From SIG459 sp045538735 (GTDB lineage Bacteria; Bacillota; Clostridia; Oscillospirales; Oscillospiraceae), in assembly GCA_045538735.1 (NCBI GenBank), contig JAZSRY010000013.1, positions 124,001 to 188,000 of the forward strand: a DNA stretch of 64,000 nucleotides, in the 5' to 3' direction. Below the pieces are notes generated by a model that searched no databases, was not told the origin of the DNA, and saw nothing but the letters and a program-made list of their open reading frames with translations. The stretch's first letter is position 1. Every line of letters starts with the position of its first letter. This document shows, piece after piece, positions 17,985 to 26,859 of this stretch. The translations under genes and the position numbers were made by a program.

Positions 17985-18554
17985 ATGAAAACCAAATTCT
18001 GTGGCGCATCTGTGTTGTTTCTTATTCTCGGAATCTTCGGACTTTTTAGCGTAATTGGTGCAATCGTCAGCGGCCTTAATGTTTTCAGCGCTGTTCTCAG
18101 TGTACTGTTCAATCTTTATTTTGCCATTATTCTCTTTATGAAGAAGAGAGGCGTTCCCACTTTTATTGCTCTGGCTCTCTTTGTTGTTCTGGCAGTTATT
18201 AACAGGAATTTCTTTGACTTTGTTGCCTATGCATTGCTCTTTGTTCTTGCGCTTTCTGCCTGCGATAAGAGAATCATCAAGACGAACTTCTTCAAGAAAA
18301 TCAACTTTGTTCCCGGCCTGCTCCTGGTAATTTCTTTTGTTGTTGGCGTAATTTCTGCATTCGTTAATATGGTACCTTATATTGGCTTTGCAGCTTATAT
18401 TGGCGCTATGTCTCTGTCCTATGTTTTGTCTATCCTTGAAATTATTGCTGTTTTCGTTGTGGGCAAGTGGCTTGCATACCCCTATGGGAAGGGCGTTGCT
18501 GAAGTTGCCGCTCCCGCGCCTGCAGTCGAGGCAGAAGCAGAGGTTAAGGAATAA
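17985..18554 (+). CDS. Polytopic membrane protein, function unknown
   Basis: A 189-residue protein starts at ATG 17985 after GGAAAGAGGG. It has about five or six hydrophobic helices between residues 6 and 165. The short tail, about 25 residues, is Ala/Pro/Glu-rich (VAAPAPAVEAEAEVKE) and probably cytoplasmic. The longer frame upstream would begin inside the promoter and is rejected. I do not recognise a family. It has its own promoter and terminator, so it is a single-gene unit. Confidence 0.7.
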   Translation: MKTKFCGASVLFLILGIFGLFSVIGAIVSGLNVFSAVLSVLFNLYFAIILFMKKRGVPTFIALALFVVLAVINRNFFDFVAYALLFVLALSACDKRIIKTNFFKKINFVPGLLLVISFVVGVISAFVNMVPYIGFAAYIGAMSLSYVLSILEIIAVFVVGKWLAYPYGKGVAEVAAPAPAVEAEAEVKE

Positions 18555-18576
18555 GCAAGCAGACTAAGCATATTGT

Positions 18577-18607
18577 AAAAAAGACCGCCATTGGCGGTCT
18601 TTTTTTA
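18577..18607. terminator. Bidirectional terminator
   Basis: GACCGCC and GGCGGTC with a three-base loop, flanked by A-run and T-run. It serves the plus-strand membrane gene and the minus-strand lipoprotein gene. Confidence 0.9.
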
Positions 18608-19663
18608 TTCGGATATGTCCTTTATAAAGTAAATACTCTCTTTTAGCGTTCTGGTGAAGCCCAGTTCGGTTTTTTCGTCTGTGATGCCAAGATAGACGGT
18701 GGTGTTGTAGTAATCTCCGTCGTACAGAGTGAAAAGCAGAACACTTGTGCCGTTTTCGTCGGTGATAATATCATCCCGAAAGATTGACCACGCTCCATCT
18801 ATCCTTGTATCGAGCAGGGCTGTGAAACTTCCGTCTTCGAAAAATTCAACGCTGTAGCCGCTGCGGTCAAAGCCTTTGCGGCTTTCGTCATATACATAAA
18901 ATACTCTGTCAAAGACCCATTTTCCTGTCAGAATATCAAGATACTGCTCAACCTCATTGCCCACGCGTTCAAACTCAAATATAAAGGAGAAAAGAGAATC
19001 ATCTTCGGGCACATACCAGAAATCTATTTCTTCTCCGGCCTCGGTGCTTAAAAGAAAATTGTAGTAGTATATGCCATCATATTCATCAAGAGCAATAAAG
19101 CTTATTGAAGCCGGACTTATTTCTTCATGGTTGAAATACCTGATGCTGCCGTCTTCGGCAAACTCAAGGAATGGAACCTGAGGTCCGAACTCGTTGTAGG
19201 CGAGTCTATTATTGATTGTCACGAGGGTGCAATCCCAGCGACCTTTGAGCACCGTGTTGAGATAGAGCATATAGTCCATTGGCTCAGTTTCGGATTTTTC
19301 GCATTCAATGCAGCTTCGGCTCATAGTATCTGTGCCGAAGCTCCACTCAGAATATGTGTGCTCTAATTTCTCACCCTGGGTGGTACCGCAAGCGCTACAG
19401 GTTTCGGGAGCACTGCAGCTTGCTTCAAGCCATTTGTGGGGCAGAGTTTCGCCCTCGGTCAGAGCGCAAAGAGCGCAGGTTCTGGGCGCGGTACAGTCAG
19501 CATCTACCCACTGATGGGTCAGCGCTTCGCCTTCGCGCTCTCCGCAAAGGCTGCAGGTTTTTGGACTCCGGCAATCAGCGTCTATCCACTGGTGCTCACA
19601 GCCACAGCCGGAGAAAAGAAGGCACAGAAGAAGGTATATAATACAAACAGATATTTTTTTCAT
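18605..19663 (-). CDS. Lipoprotein with three Cys/His repeats
   Basis: This 352-residue protein starts MKKISVCIIYLLLCLLF and has a lipobox (LFSGCGC), so it should be a membrane-anchored lipoprotein. Residues about 22-95 hold three ~25-residue repeats of the form H-x-W-x-x-A-x-C-x4-T-C-x-x-C, with Gly-Glu after each. The spacing of Cys and His suggests metal binding or disulfides, but no activity is known to me. The remaining ~250 residues are acidic, with WDCTLVT and GAWSIF segments resembling lipocalin-like strands. ATG 19663 has GGAGG upstream. It is a paralogue of the next gene upstream. Confidence 0.75.
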   Translation of the reverse strand: MKKISVCIIYLLLCLLFSGCGCEHQWIDADCRSPKTCSLCGEREGEALTHQWVDADCTAPRTCALCALTEGETLPHKWLEASCSAPETCSACGTTQGEKLEHTYSEWSFGTDTMSRSCIECEKSETEPMDYMLYLNTVLKGRWDCTLVTINNRLAYNEFGPQVPFLEFAEDGSIRYFNHEEISPASISFIALDEYDGIYYYNFLLSTEAGEEIDFWYVPEDDSLFSFIFEFERVGNEVEQYLDILTGKWVFDRVFYVYDESRKGFDRSGYSVEFFEDGSFTALLDTRIDGAWSIFRDDIITDENGTSVLLFTLYDGDYYNTTVYLGITDEKTELGFTRTLKESIYFIKDISE

Positions 19664-19679
19664 TTTCCTTCCTCCAAAA

Positions 19680-20561
19680 TCATTCAACGGTGACGGACAT
19701 GGTCAGAGAGGCTGATTCCTCGTCGTAGTAAAGCTTATAAGCTAAACCGTTATGGCAAAGAGAGAGCTCGCTGTCAGCCATAAGGGCATTGTATAGCTCA
19801 AGAGCCTCGTCGTGGCTTAGGCTGGGGTCGCAGGCCACCATAACGGGAACGGCGTGGAGGTAATGTTGGTTTTCGCTGATTACCTCAAGCATACTTAAGT
19901 TCCAGCCCAAATTCAGGTATATGGTCGAGAAAGTATCTTCGGGAGTGGCGGCCGTGTCGTCAGATTTTTTATAGACCATTCTGGAGATAAAATCAGTATC
20001 CCAGTATATCAGGGTGAAAAGTCCGCCCTCGCTGTCCGTGTCTCCGAATCCGCCCAAATCATCTTCCTTGTGCATGTTGAGAATGCGGTCAAAGTATTCA
20101 AGGCTTGTGCAGAGAAATTGCTCTCCGTCATGGAGGGTGGTCATAGCACCGCTGCCGGAATCCAAAAGTTCTCCGCATACTTCGCAGCTGATAGCATAGT
20201 CAGCTGTAGCAGAATTAAAGTTGATGTTGGTATAACTGGGGCTTCCCTCTGTATGTCCCGGAGCTTCTCCCTGAGTAGCGCCGCATTCGGTGCAAGTCTC
20301 GGATGTAAGGCAGGTGGCTGCCTCCCATTGGTGCTCTAAGGCATCGCCCTCTGTTTCTCCGCAGAGGGAGCAGGTCTTGGGAGAAGTGCAACTGGCCTTT
20401 GACCACTGATGAATCAGGGCTTCTCCTTGCGTCTCACCGCAGAGAGCGCAGGTTTGTGGAGCGCTGCAGTCGGCGGGAATCCATTCGTGGCTGCATCCAC
20501 AGCCAGAGAGGGCGAGCAGGCAGATAAGGATTGCGGTAATTAAAATTACTTTATATTTCAT
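19680..20561 (-). CDS. Paralogous lipoprotein with three Cys/His repeats
   Basis: A 293-residue lipoprotein with signal and lipobox (LLALSGCGC) followed by three repeats of the same H-W-C-C-C unit as its neighbour (HEWIPADCSAPQTCALCGET and two more). The C-terminal ~190 residues differ from the neighbour and I do not recognise them; one CxxC (SCEVCGE) follows the repeats. It starts four bases from the MATE stop and ends 16 bases before the next lipoprotein, so all three are probably one operon read leftward. Confidence 0.75.
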   Translation of the reverse strand: MKYKVILITAILICLLALSGCGCSHEWIPADCSAPQTCALCGETQGEALIHQWSKASCTSPKTCSLCGETEGDALEHQWEAATCLTSETCTECGATQGEAPGHTEGSPSYTNINFNSATADYAISCEVCGELLDSGSGAMTTLHDGEQFLCTSLEYFDRILNMHKEDDLGGFGDTDSEGGLFTLIYWDTDFISRMVYKKSDDTAATPEDTFSTIYLNLGWNLSMLEVISENQHYLHAVPVMVACDPSLSHDEALELYNALMADSELSLCHNGLAYKLYYDEESASLTMSVTVE

Positions 20562-20564
20562 ATA

Positions 20565-21935
20565 TCAACCTCTTGTAAGCTTCTTCATCCATGTATATTT
20601 GCGGAAATGCAGGAAGGTTGGGAGACATTTAAAGATTTGGTCGGACTGAATTACAATAACAACCCATTCTACGGGAAGTTTCCACCAGAACGCAGCTGCA
20701 AAGGATAGGGGCATTACGATGCACCAAGTGCTGATGAGGTTCATTTTCATAGTGAAGTTTCCGTCGCCGCCTCCCTGGAATATGCCGAAGCTTACGGGCA
20801 TCTGGTAGCTCATTCCCACCATTATAAGACCCATTATTGCAATAAGGTTGGAAGCCATTTCGATCGCTTCAGCGTTCAGATCATAGAAGGAGAGGAGAGG
20901 CTTTCTGAGAACTACAAGGGCAAGGCCGAGAATTACTCCGATCAGGATATCTATGCAGGAAAGGGTGCGGGCGTCGGACTTGATTTTTTCCATATCTCCT
21001 CTGCCTATTGCAGTGCCAATCATAACCGCCGATGCGGAGGACATGGCAATAACAATAACCTTCAGATACTGATAGAAGGTGGTTGCAACGGAGTTTGCTG
21101 CAATGGCGTTATCGGAGAGATGACCCAGTATGGAGGTCTGCATAGGAACGGAAACGCCCCAAAGGACGGTTGCGCACATAATGGGTATATACACCTTGGT
21201 GAAATCCTTGCTGAGAAGAGGATTTTTTGCGAATAAATCTTTTCCGAAAAGAGAGAGCTTTTTGTCCTTTTTAAGAATATATACGAGTATTATTATAAGC
21301 TCAGCGGATCTTGCGATAATTGTACCGATTGCAGCACCCGCAATTCCCATTTCGGGAAGACCCAATTTTCCGAATATAAGGATGTAGTTGAAGAAGACGT
21401 TGACAACAAGAGAAACGGCAGATATCCAAAAGGAAATTTTCACGGTCTGGACTGCGCGAAGGGCGGCCATTAAAGTCTGGGTGATTATAAAGAGGAGGAA
21501 GGTCCAGGATACAAGACGGAGATAAACCTCGCCCTCTGCAATAATATTGGGAGCAGAGGTGAAAATCTTGAGCATGGGAACAGGAATTATCTGGCAAAGG
21601 ACAACGAGAATGAGAGAAACCGCAACTGCGAGCTTCAGGGCAATACCTGTAAGGGTACGGATGGGAGAGGTTCGGTTCTGACCCCAATACTGAGCGGCGA
21701 GAGCAACAAGAGTGTTGCCTACAGAAATGGCAAACTGCTGAACCATAAAAAATATCTGGTTTACAATGGCGGCTCCGCTAAGGGCATCCTGACTATAAGT
21801 TCCCAACATAAGATTATCTGCCATATTCACGCTGTAGGCCACAATGTTCTGCAGCGCGATAGTGAGCATCATGGGGAAGAGGGTTTTATAAAAGGCTTTG
21901 TCTTTGGTGAAAAAGCTTGTTTTTGTAAGATCCAT
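20565..21935 (-). CDS. MATE-family efflux transporter
   Basis: This 456-residue protein has about 12 membrane helices and the MATE pattern (TIALQNIVAYSVNMADNLMLG at the start of the first bundle, AAQYWGQ). It exports cationic compounds or drugs driven by Na+ or H+; the substrate cannot be read. It has a promoter at 21966-21994 and leads the three-gene minus-strand unit with two lipoproteins. The association with the lipoproteins is unexplained. Confidence 0.9.
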   Translation of the reverse strand: MDLTKTSFFTKDKAFYKTLFPMMLTIALQNIVAYSVNMADNLMLGTYSQDALSGAAIVNQIFFMVQQFAISVGNTLVALAAQYWGQNRTSPIRTLTGIALKLAVAVSLILVVLCQIIPVPMLKIFTSAPNIIAEGEVYLRLVSWTFLLFIITQTLMAALRAVQTVKISFWISAVSLVVNVFFNYILIFGKLGLPEMGIAGAAIGTIIARSAELIIILVYILKKDKKLSLFGKDLFAKNPLLSKDFTKVYIPIMCATVLWGVSVPMQTSILGHLSDNAIAANSVATTFYQYLKVIVIAMSSASAVMIGTAIGRGDMEKIKSDARTLSCIDILIGVILGLALVVLRKPLLSFYDLNAEAIEMASNLIAIMGLIMVGMSYQMPVSFGIFQGGGDGNFTMKMNLISTWCIVMPLSFAAAFWWKLPVEWVVIVIQSDQIFKCLPTFLHFRKYTWMKKLTRG

Positions 21936-21965
21936 AGCTATATCCTTTAATAATTATTAAGCTTA

Positions 21966-21994
21966 ATTTTATTCCCGCAATATAAAACTGTCAA
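21966..21994 (-). promoter_or_regulatory. Promoter of the MATE-lipoprotein unit
   Basis: Read on the minus strand: TTGACA (21994-21989), a 17-base spacer, TAAAAT (21971-21966), 31 bases upstream of the ATG. Confidence 0.8.
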
Positions 21995-22058
21995 TCCCAA
22001 GACAAATGAATGCACTATAATTGAATAACAAAAATGAAAGGAAAAAATCCCTTTTCTG

Positions 22059-22088
22059 TTGCCGAATAATGTCTGAATGTGCTATAAT
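22059..22088 (+). promoter_or_regulatory. Promoter of the PfkB kinase gene
   Basis: TTGCCG at 22059-22064, an 18-base spacer, TATAAT at 22083-22088. Confidence 0.75.
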
Positions 22089-22119
22089 CCAGTCATTATA
22101 TATAGGGAGAGTGAACCAA

Positions 22120-23055
22120 ATGGCCAATACCGCCGTTATAGGTGTAACTTTTGTTGATGTAAAAGGATTTCCTAAAGCCAAATATGATCCCGTTGGAAGA
22201 AACCTCGGAATGGTAAAAATTGTCCATGGAGGAGTAAGCCGCAATGTGGTTGAAAATTTTGCCAATGTTGGCATGCCGGTTTCCTTCGTCAGCATGCTTG
22301 ATGACAGCGCAATCGGCAGAGATGTTGCCCGCAAGCTTGAAAATGTCGGTGCTGACCTGAGCTATACTATTACCACCGATAGTGACGGAATAGGTATGTG
22401 GCTTGTTATCCTCGATGAAAACGGTGACCTTGCAGGCTCCATTTCCAGCATGCCTGATGTGAGCGTTCTGGAAAAGCTTATCGACAAACAGGGCGAGCGC
22501 ATAATTGCAAACTGCGAGAATGTTGTTTTGGAAATTGACCTTAACGAGCATATAGCCGAGCGGGTTTTGGAACTTGCAGAGAAATATAACAAGAAGACCT
22601 ATGCTATAGTTGGCAATCTCAGCGTTATTCTTCCTCACCTTGAATATCTTCAGCGCACCGATTGCTTTATCTGCAACGAGGTTGAGTGCGGAAAGATTTT
22701 TGGCGTTGACGTGGAGGAGTTTAGCCCTCAAGAGATGCTGGACTTCCTTGTTCCCGCCGCCGATAAGCTTGCTATCCCCTCAATAGTTGTAACTATGGGA
22801 GCTCAAGGAAGTGTTTATTATGACGCTGTTGGCGATGAAAAGGGCATTTGCCCTGCGGTTCCCGTCCGACTTGTGGATTCATGCGGCGCCGGTGACGCAT
22901 TTTTCTCCGGCACTGTTATGGCTCTTACCAAGGGTATGAAGCTCTCCGAAGCTGTTAAATACGGTGCAAGACTTGCTTCCATGACCATAAGCTCTGATGA
23001 AGCCGCCTGTCCCGTATGTCCCGATTTCTTTAATGAACAGCTGAAACTTTTTTGA
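22120..23055 (+). CDS. PfkB-family carbohydrate/nucleoside kinase
   Basis: A 311-residue ribokinase-fold kinase. The N-terminal Gly motif is HGGVSRNVVENFANVG (about residues 36-51). The catalytic and anion-hole motif is DSCGAGDAFFSG (about residue 255), with the base Asp present. Substrate is not evident; sugar or pseudouridine-type nucleoside are candidates. ATG 22120 follows GGGAGAG. A longer upstream frame would include the promoter and is rejected. It is a single-gene unit closed by the terminator at 23071-23096. Confidence 0.88.
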   Translation: MANTAVIGVTFVDVKGFPKAKYDPVGRNLGMVKIVHGGVSRNVVENFANVGMPVSFVSMLDDSAIGRDVARKLENVGADLSYTITTDSDGIGMWLVILDENGDLAGSISSMPDVSVLEKLIDKQGERIIANCENVVLEIDLNEHIAERVLELAEKYNKKTYAIVGNLSVILPHLEYLQRTDCFICNEVECGKIFGVDVEEFSPQEMLDFLVPAADKLAIPSIVVTMGAQGSVYYDAVGDEKGICPAVPVRLVDSCGAGDAFFSGTVMALTKGMKLSEAVKYGARLASMTISSDEAACPVCPDFFNEQLKLF

Positions 23056-23070
23056 AAATAATAAAGAAAA

Positions 23071-23100
23071 ATACCGTGCCGAATATGGCACGGTATTTTA
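23071..23100. terminator. Bidirectional terminator
   Basis: ATACCGTGCC (23071-23080) pairs with GGCACGGTAT (23087-23096) across a six-base loop, with flanking A and T runs. It sits between the convergent kinase and rodA genes. Confidence 0.9.
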
Positions 23101-23104
23101 ATGT

Positions 23105-24277
23105 TTAATTATAGTGATAGAAGCGCTGGGGCTTAGGTCGGTATTTAACACCCGAAACAAGTCCAACCGCAGCGAACAAGGAGAACATTGAAGAGCCGCC
23201 GTAGCTGAAGAAGGGGAGGGTAAGACCGATAACGGGAGTGAGACCGGTGCACATTCCGATGTTCTGGAATGTCTGGAAAAGAAGAGTGCCGGCAACACCG
23301 AGGCAAACAAGGGTGCTCATAAGGTTTTTACTTGTGAGACCGATGTAGGTGCAGCGGATAATTATAAGCATAAGAAGGATGAAGACGATTATGCAGCCGA
23401 ACATTCCAAGCTCCTCACCGATAACGGAAAATATAAAGTCGGTGTGCTTTGCGGGGTTGGAATAGGGGTTCTGGGTCTGAGGACCGTTTCCGAGGCCGGT
23501 GCCCCAGAAGCGTCCCGAGGCGAGAGAAAGCTTGCTCTGGTTTGTCTGCCATAGATAACCGTCGCCCTTGGGGTCAATGCTGGGGTCATAGGGCGCAAGA
23601 ATACGAGCCTTCTGATAGTCTTTGAGGAAATGCTCCCATGCAAAGGGGATAACCGCGGCAACTGCTGCAATACCGAGAACGAACCAATACAGTTTAAGTC
23701 CGGCGAAAAACAGCATAACAGCAAAAATGAAGAAGAAAACAAGTGCGCTTCCAAGGTCACCGGATATAACAATGATCAGACCGAAGAAGAGAGCGAAGTG
23801 AGCTGCAACCTGTGCCAGAGAGAAGATGTGGTTGAGGTTTTTGTATTCTTTCAGCGTGCTTATGTGCTTCGCCATCAGGACAACATATATAACCTTAACA
23901 ATTTCCGAGGGCTGAATACCGATTCCAAGGAAGCGAATCCAGCTTTTGTTACCGGTACCGTCGTCTTCGCCGAAAGGCACAAGGGCAAGAATAAGCACAA
24001 CGGAAATAGCAAGAAGAATAATCCATTTATCGGCAAGAACGTCAAGGTCAAGAACCGTCAGGGCAACGAAAAGAACGATACCGACTATCAGTGCGAAAGC
24101 CTGAACGAAAACATACTTAAAGGAGCCGCCGTCATAGGCTTTGGTGGCGCTGGCAATAACCACGATTCCGAATATGGAGCAAATAAAACAAAGGGTAAAA
24201 AGAACCATGTCTGCTCGTTTGGTAAATTCCTGTATATGGGGTTTTGCCTTGTTCAGAAGTTTAATAATGGTTATCAC
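23105..24277 (-). CDS. rodA: RodA/FtsW-family peptidoglycan glycosyltransferase
   Basis: This 390-residue SEDS protein has about ten membrane helices. The conserved C-terminal motifs are present (IGEELGMFGC and PVIGLTLPFFSYGGSS). SEDS proteins polymerise lipid II with a partner PBP. The sequence fits RodA or SpoVE/FtsW; I favour RodA because it stands apart from division genes. The start is GTG at 24277 (GTG ATA ACC) with a close AAAGG site, so initiation may be inefficient. Confidence 0.88.
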   Translation of the reverse strand: MITIIKLLNKAKPHIQEFTKRADMVLFTLCFICSIFGIVVIASATKAYDGGSFKYVFVQAFALIVGIVLFVALTVLDLDVLADKWIILLAISVVLILALVPFGEDDGTGNKSWIRFLGIGIQPSEIVKVIYVVLMAKHISTLKEYKNLNHIFSLAQVAAHFALFFGLIIVISGDLGSALVFFFIFAVMLFFAGLKLYWFVLGIAAVAAVIPFAWEHFLKDYQKARILAPYDPSIDPKGDGYLWQTNQSKLSLASGRFWGTGLGNGPQTQNPYSNPAKHTDFIFSVIGEELGMFGCIIVFILLMLIIIRCTYIGLTSKNLMSTLVCLGVAGTLLFQTFQNIGMCTGLTPVIGLTLPFFSYGGSSMFSLFAAVGLVSGVKYRPKPQRFYHYN

Positions 24278-24320
24278 CTGCCTTTACTTATAATATTACG
24301 GAAAAATACATCTAATTGGT

Positions 24321-24349
24321 ATCATAATATTAATTCTTTTTCATTTCAA
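24321..24349 (-). promoter_or_regulatory. Promoter of rodA
   Basis: On the minus strand TTGAAA (24349-24344), a 17-base spacer and TATGAT (24326-24321). Confidence 0.7.
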
Positions 24350-24372
24350 CCCAGTTTAACACAATATCGGTC

Positions 24373-24401
24373 TTTACGCAACGATATTTTAGGTTTATAA
24401 T
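24373..24401 (+). promoter_or_regulatory. Promoter of the tsaE operon
   Basis: TTTACG at 24373-24378, a 17-base spacer and TATAAT at 24396-24401. It is divergent from the rodA promoter, with 23 bases between the two -35 elements. Confidence 0.75.
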
Positions 24402-24429
24402 ACAGTAGAATAATAACGGAGAATGAACA

Positions 24430-24843
24430 ATGATTTTATACACAAATAACGAACTTGAAACTGAAATGGCGGGAGCCGAGTTTGCCGCATCGCTACCCGG
24501 AGGAAGCGTTGTAGCTTTTTACGGCGACCTTGGTGCGGGCAAAACCGCATTTGTAAGAGGTATGGCTCGTGGCATGGGTATCACAAGCCGCGTGAACAGC
24601 CCCACCTTTACCATCGTTAACGAGTATATCGGAGAAAGGGAGCTTTACCACTTCGATATGTATCGCCTTGGCTCTGCCGATGAGCTTTTTGATATCGGTT
24701 GGGAGGACTATCTGTCCCGCGGCGGAGTGTGTGCCGTTGAGTGGAGCGAAAATGTTTCCGATGCCTTTGAAGGCGATGAGATTACCGTTAAAATCGAGAA
24801 AATCTCCGATACAGGCAGAAAAATCAGTATAGGTGAAGAATAA
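24430..24843 (+). CDS. tsaE: tRNA threonylcarbamoyladenosine protein TsaE
   Basis: The ATPase subunit of the t6A37 tRNA modification complex. The 137-residue protein has Walker A GDLGAGKTAFV (about residues 36-46), the TFTIVNEY segment and the conserved HFDMYRL. Length is normal. Its TAA overlaps the tsaB ATG by one base, so the two subunits are coupled. Confidence 0.95.
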   Translation: MILYTNNELETEMAGAEFAASLPGGSVVAFYGDLGAGKTAFVRGMARGMGITSRVNSPTFTIVNEYIGERELYHFDMYRLGSADELFDIGWEDYLSRGGVCAVEWSENVSDAFEGDEITVKIEKISDTGRKISIGEE

Positions 24844-25544
24844 TGATAATACTTGCCCTTGAATCCTCTGCAAAAAGCGCATCCGTGGCTGTCTCCAAGG
24901 ACGGAGCACTTCTAGCCCAGAGTTTCCAGAACAGCGGACTTACTCATAGCTGCACTCTGTTGCCTATGGCAGAGGATCTTCTTAAAAATGCAGGACTTAA
25001 AATGTCCGATATAGATGCCGTTGCCGTTGCCCGAGGCCCCGGATCTTTCACGGGAATACGCATAGGAGTTTCAGCCGCGAAGGGGCTTTGCTGGGGTGCT
25101 GATAAGAGTGCTGTCGGCGTTTCCACCCTCGAAGCAATGGCTTGGAACGGAGAATATGCCCCCGAGGGCAGCATCATCTGCTGCGCAATGGACGCAAGGC
25201 GAAATCAGGTCTATAACGCTCTGTTTTGTTTTGAAAACGGCCGTCCGAAGCGCCTCAGCGAGGACAGGGCAATATCCCTTGCGGAGCTTGCCGAGGAGCT
25301 TAAGGAAGTTGAAGCAAACATAGTCGTTGTTGGCGACGGTGCTTTGCTTTGTTTTAATTACCTTAAAAATGTGTTGGAGAATGTCTCCCTTGCTCCCGAA
25401 AGCATGAGAATGCAGAATGCATGGGGTGTGTGCAGAGCTGCAGGAAGCGTTCAGCCTGTCAGCGCTGCTGAATTGAATCCCGTTTATCTCAGACTTTCAC
25501 AGGCGGAAAGAGAACGTCTTGAAAAACTGAAAGAGAATAAATAA
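24843..25544 (+). CDS. tsaB: tRNA threonylcarbamoyladenosine protein TsaB
   Basis: A non-catalytic ASKHA-fold partner of TsaD in t6A synthesis. The 233-residue protein has the N-terminal ILALESSAKSASVAV and the conserved ARGPGSFTGIRIG. The usual rimI and tsaD genes do not follow; upp comes next after 13 bases. Confidence 0.94.
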   Translation: MIILALESSAKSASVAVSKDGALLAQSFQNSGLTHSCTLLPMAEDLLKNAGLKMSDIDAVAVARGPGSFTGIRIGVSAAKGLCWGADKSAVGVSTLEAMAWNGEYAPEGSIICCAMDARRNQVYNALFCFENGRPKRLSEDRAISLAELAEELKEVEANIVVVGDGALLCFNYLKNVLENVSLAPESMRMQNAWGVCRAAGSVQPVSAAELNPVYLRLSQAERERLEKLKENK

Positions 25545-25557
25545 AAGGAGAATTGTT

Positions 25558-26190
25558 ATGGGTATCATCCACATTTTTGACCATCCTCTTATTCAGCATA
25601 AACTGTCCATTCTTCGCGATGAGTCCACCGGTGTTAAGGAATTCCGCTCTCTTATCAGCGAAATTGCAACTCTTATGTGCTATGAAGCAACAAGAGACCT
25701 TCCCACCGAGGAAGTGGTTATCAAGACCCCCGTTGCTGAAGCAAAGGTACGCCGCCTTGCAGGCAAGAAACTTGCAATAGTGCCCATTCTCCGCGCAGGT
25801 CTCGGTATGGTTGACGGTATGCTGGCTCTTATTCCTTCTGCAAAGGTTGGTCATATCGGTCTTTATCGTGACCCCGAAACTCTTGAACCTGTTGAATATT
25901 ACTGCAAGATGCCCAGTGACATAGCAGAACGCGATGTTATCATCGTTGACCCCATGCTGGCTACCGGCGGAAGCGCCGTTGCTGCCTGCGAATTTATGAA
26001 AAATAAGTATGGCTGCCGCAGTGTAAAGCTTATGTGCATCATTGCCGCTCCCGAGGGAATTGAAGCCGTTCATCGCGCTCATCCCGATGTTGATATCTAT
26101 GTTGCCGCAGAGGATGAGTGCCTCAATGACCATGGCTATATAGTGCCCGGTCTCGGTGACGCAGGCGACAGAATTTTCGGCACCAAATAA
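25558..26190 (+). CDS. upp: Uracil phosphoribosyltransferase
   Basis: Salvages uracil to UMP with PRPP. The 210-residue protein has the uracil-binding and PRPP-binding motifs PILRAGLGMVDGM and VDPMLATGGSAVAA, and the C-terminal YIVPGLGDAGDRIFGT. AAGGAG lies seven bases upstream of the ATG. A terminator follows, which separates it from the folate genes. Confidence 0.96.
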   Translation: MGIIHIFDHPLIQHKLSILRDESTGVKEFRSLISEIATLMCYEATRDLPTEEVVIKTPVAEAKVRRLAGKKLAIVPILRAGLGMVDGMLALIPSAKVGHIGLYRDPETLEPVEYYCKMPSDIAERDVIIVDPMLATGGSAVAACEFMKNKYGCRSVKLMCIIAAPEGIEAVHRAHPDVDIYVAAEDECLNDHGYIVPGLGDAGDRIFGTK

Positions 26191-26197
26191 TTAATAA

Positions 26198-26225
26198 ACG
26201 GGAGGATTTTTGCCTCCCGTTTTAT
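26198..26225 (+). terminator. Rho-independent terminator after upp
   Basis: ACGGGAGG and CCTCCCGT arms around a short T-rich loop, followed by TTTATT. Confidence 0.85.
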
Positions 26226-26241
26226 TGAAGGACGGTTCATT

Positions 26242-26859
26242 ATGGATTTTTCCGCAATGCAGATTGATAACTTCAATACGCTTTTGGCCTCCCGCGCTGC
26301 CGTACCCGGCGGCGGGGGAGCAAGCGCTCTTGTGGCTTCTTTGGGCGCAGCCCTCGGCTCAATGGTTTCCAACCTGACAATAGGGAAGAAGAAGTATGCC
26401 CGGTATGAAGATGAACTCAATACTCTTCTGATAGAACTCGATGAGCTTAGAATAAAATGCCAGAGTCTTATGGACGAGGACGCAAAGGCTTTTGAGCCGC
26501 TTTCCAAAGCCTATTCCATTCCTAAGGATGACCCTAATCGCACAGAAGAGATGGAGCGCTGTCTTCGCCTTGCAGCTGAGCCTCCAATGAAGATTTTGCG
26601 CCTTGCCTGCAGGGGAATACTGATTCATCAGCGTCTCGAGGAAATAGGAAGCGTCCTTGCAATTTCCGATGTGGGAACGGGCGTAGTGATGTTGTGGGCG
26701 GCACTCTACGGTGCGGCTATGAATGTCAGGGTTAACACAAAACTTATGACAGACCGTGTATATGCGGAAGAGCTTAACAGCGAAGTGGATGCACTTATGG
26801 CTGAGCACTGGAAGATTGCAGATATGGTTTACGAAAAAGTTTGGGAGAGACTTAAATGA
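26242..26859 (+). CDS. fchA: Methenyl-THF cyclohydrolase, FchA type
   Basis: This 205-residue helical protein belongs to the formiminotransferase-cyclodeaminase/cyclohydrolase family. It has the characteristic glycine run AAVPGGGGASALVASLGAALGS near residue 20. It converts 5,10-methenyl-THF to 10-formyl-THF. A formiminotransferase domain is absent, so cyclohydrolase rather than histidine breakdown is likely. It overlaps folD by four bases. The coupling matters because the downstream FolD lacks two cyclohydrolase residues. Confidence 0.88.
   Translation: MDFSAMQIDNFNTLLASRAAVPGGGGASALVASLGAALGSMVSNLTIGKKKYARYEDELNTLLIELDELRIKCQSLMDEDAKAFEPLSKAYSIPKDDPNRTEEMERCLRLAAEPPMKILRLACRGILIHQRLEEIGSVLAISDVGTGVVMLWAALYGAAMNVRVNTKLMTDRVYAEELNSEVDALMAEHWKIADMVYEKVWERLK

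Noticed and set aside
19370..19620. Direct repeats on the minus strand
   Set aside because: They encode the Cys/His protein repeats of the lipoprotein and are not a separate DNA element.
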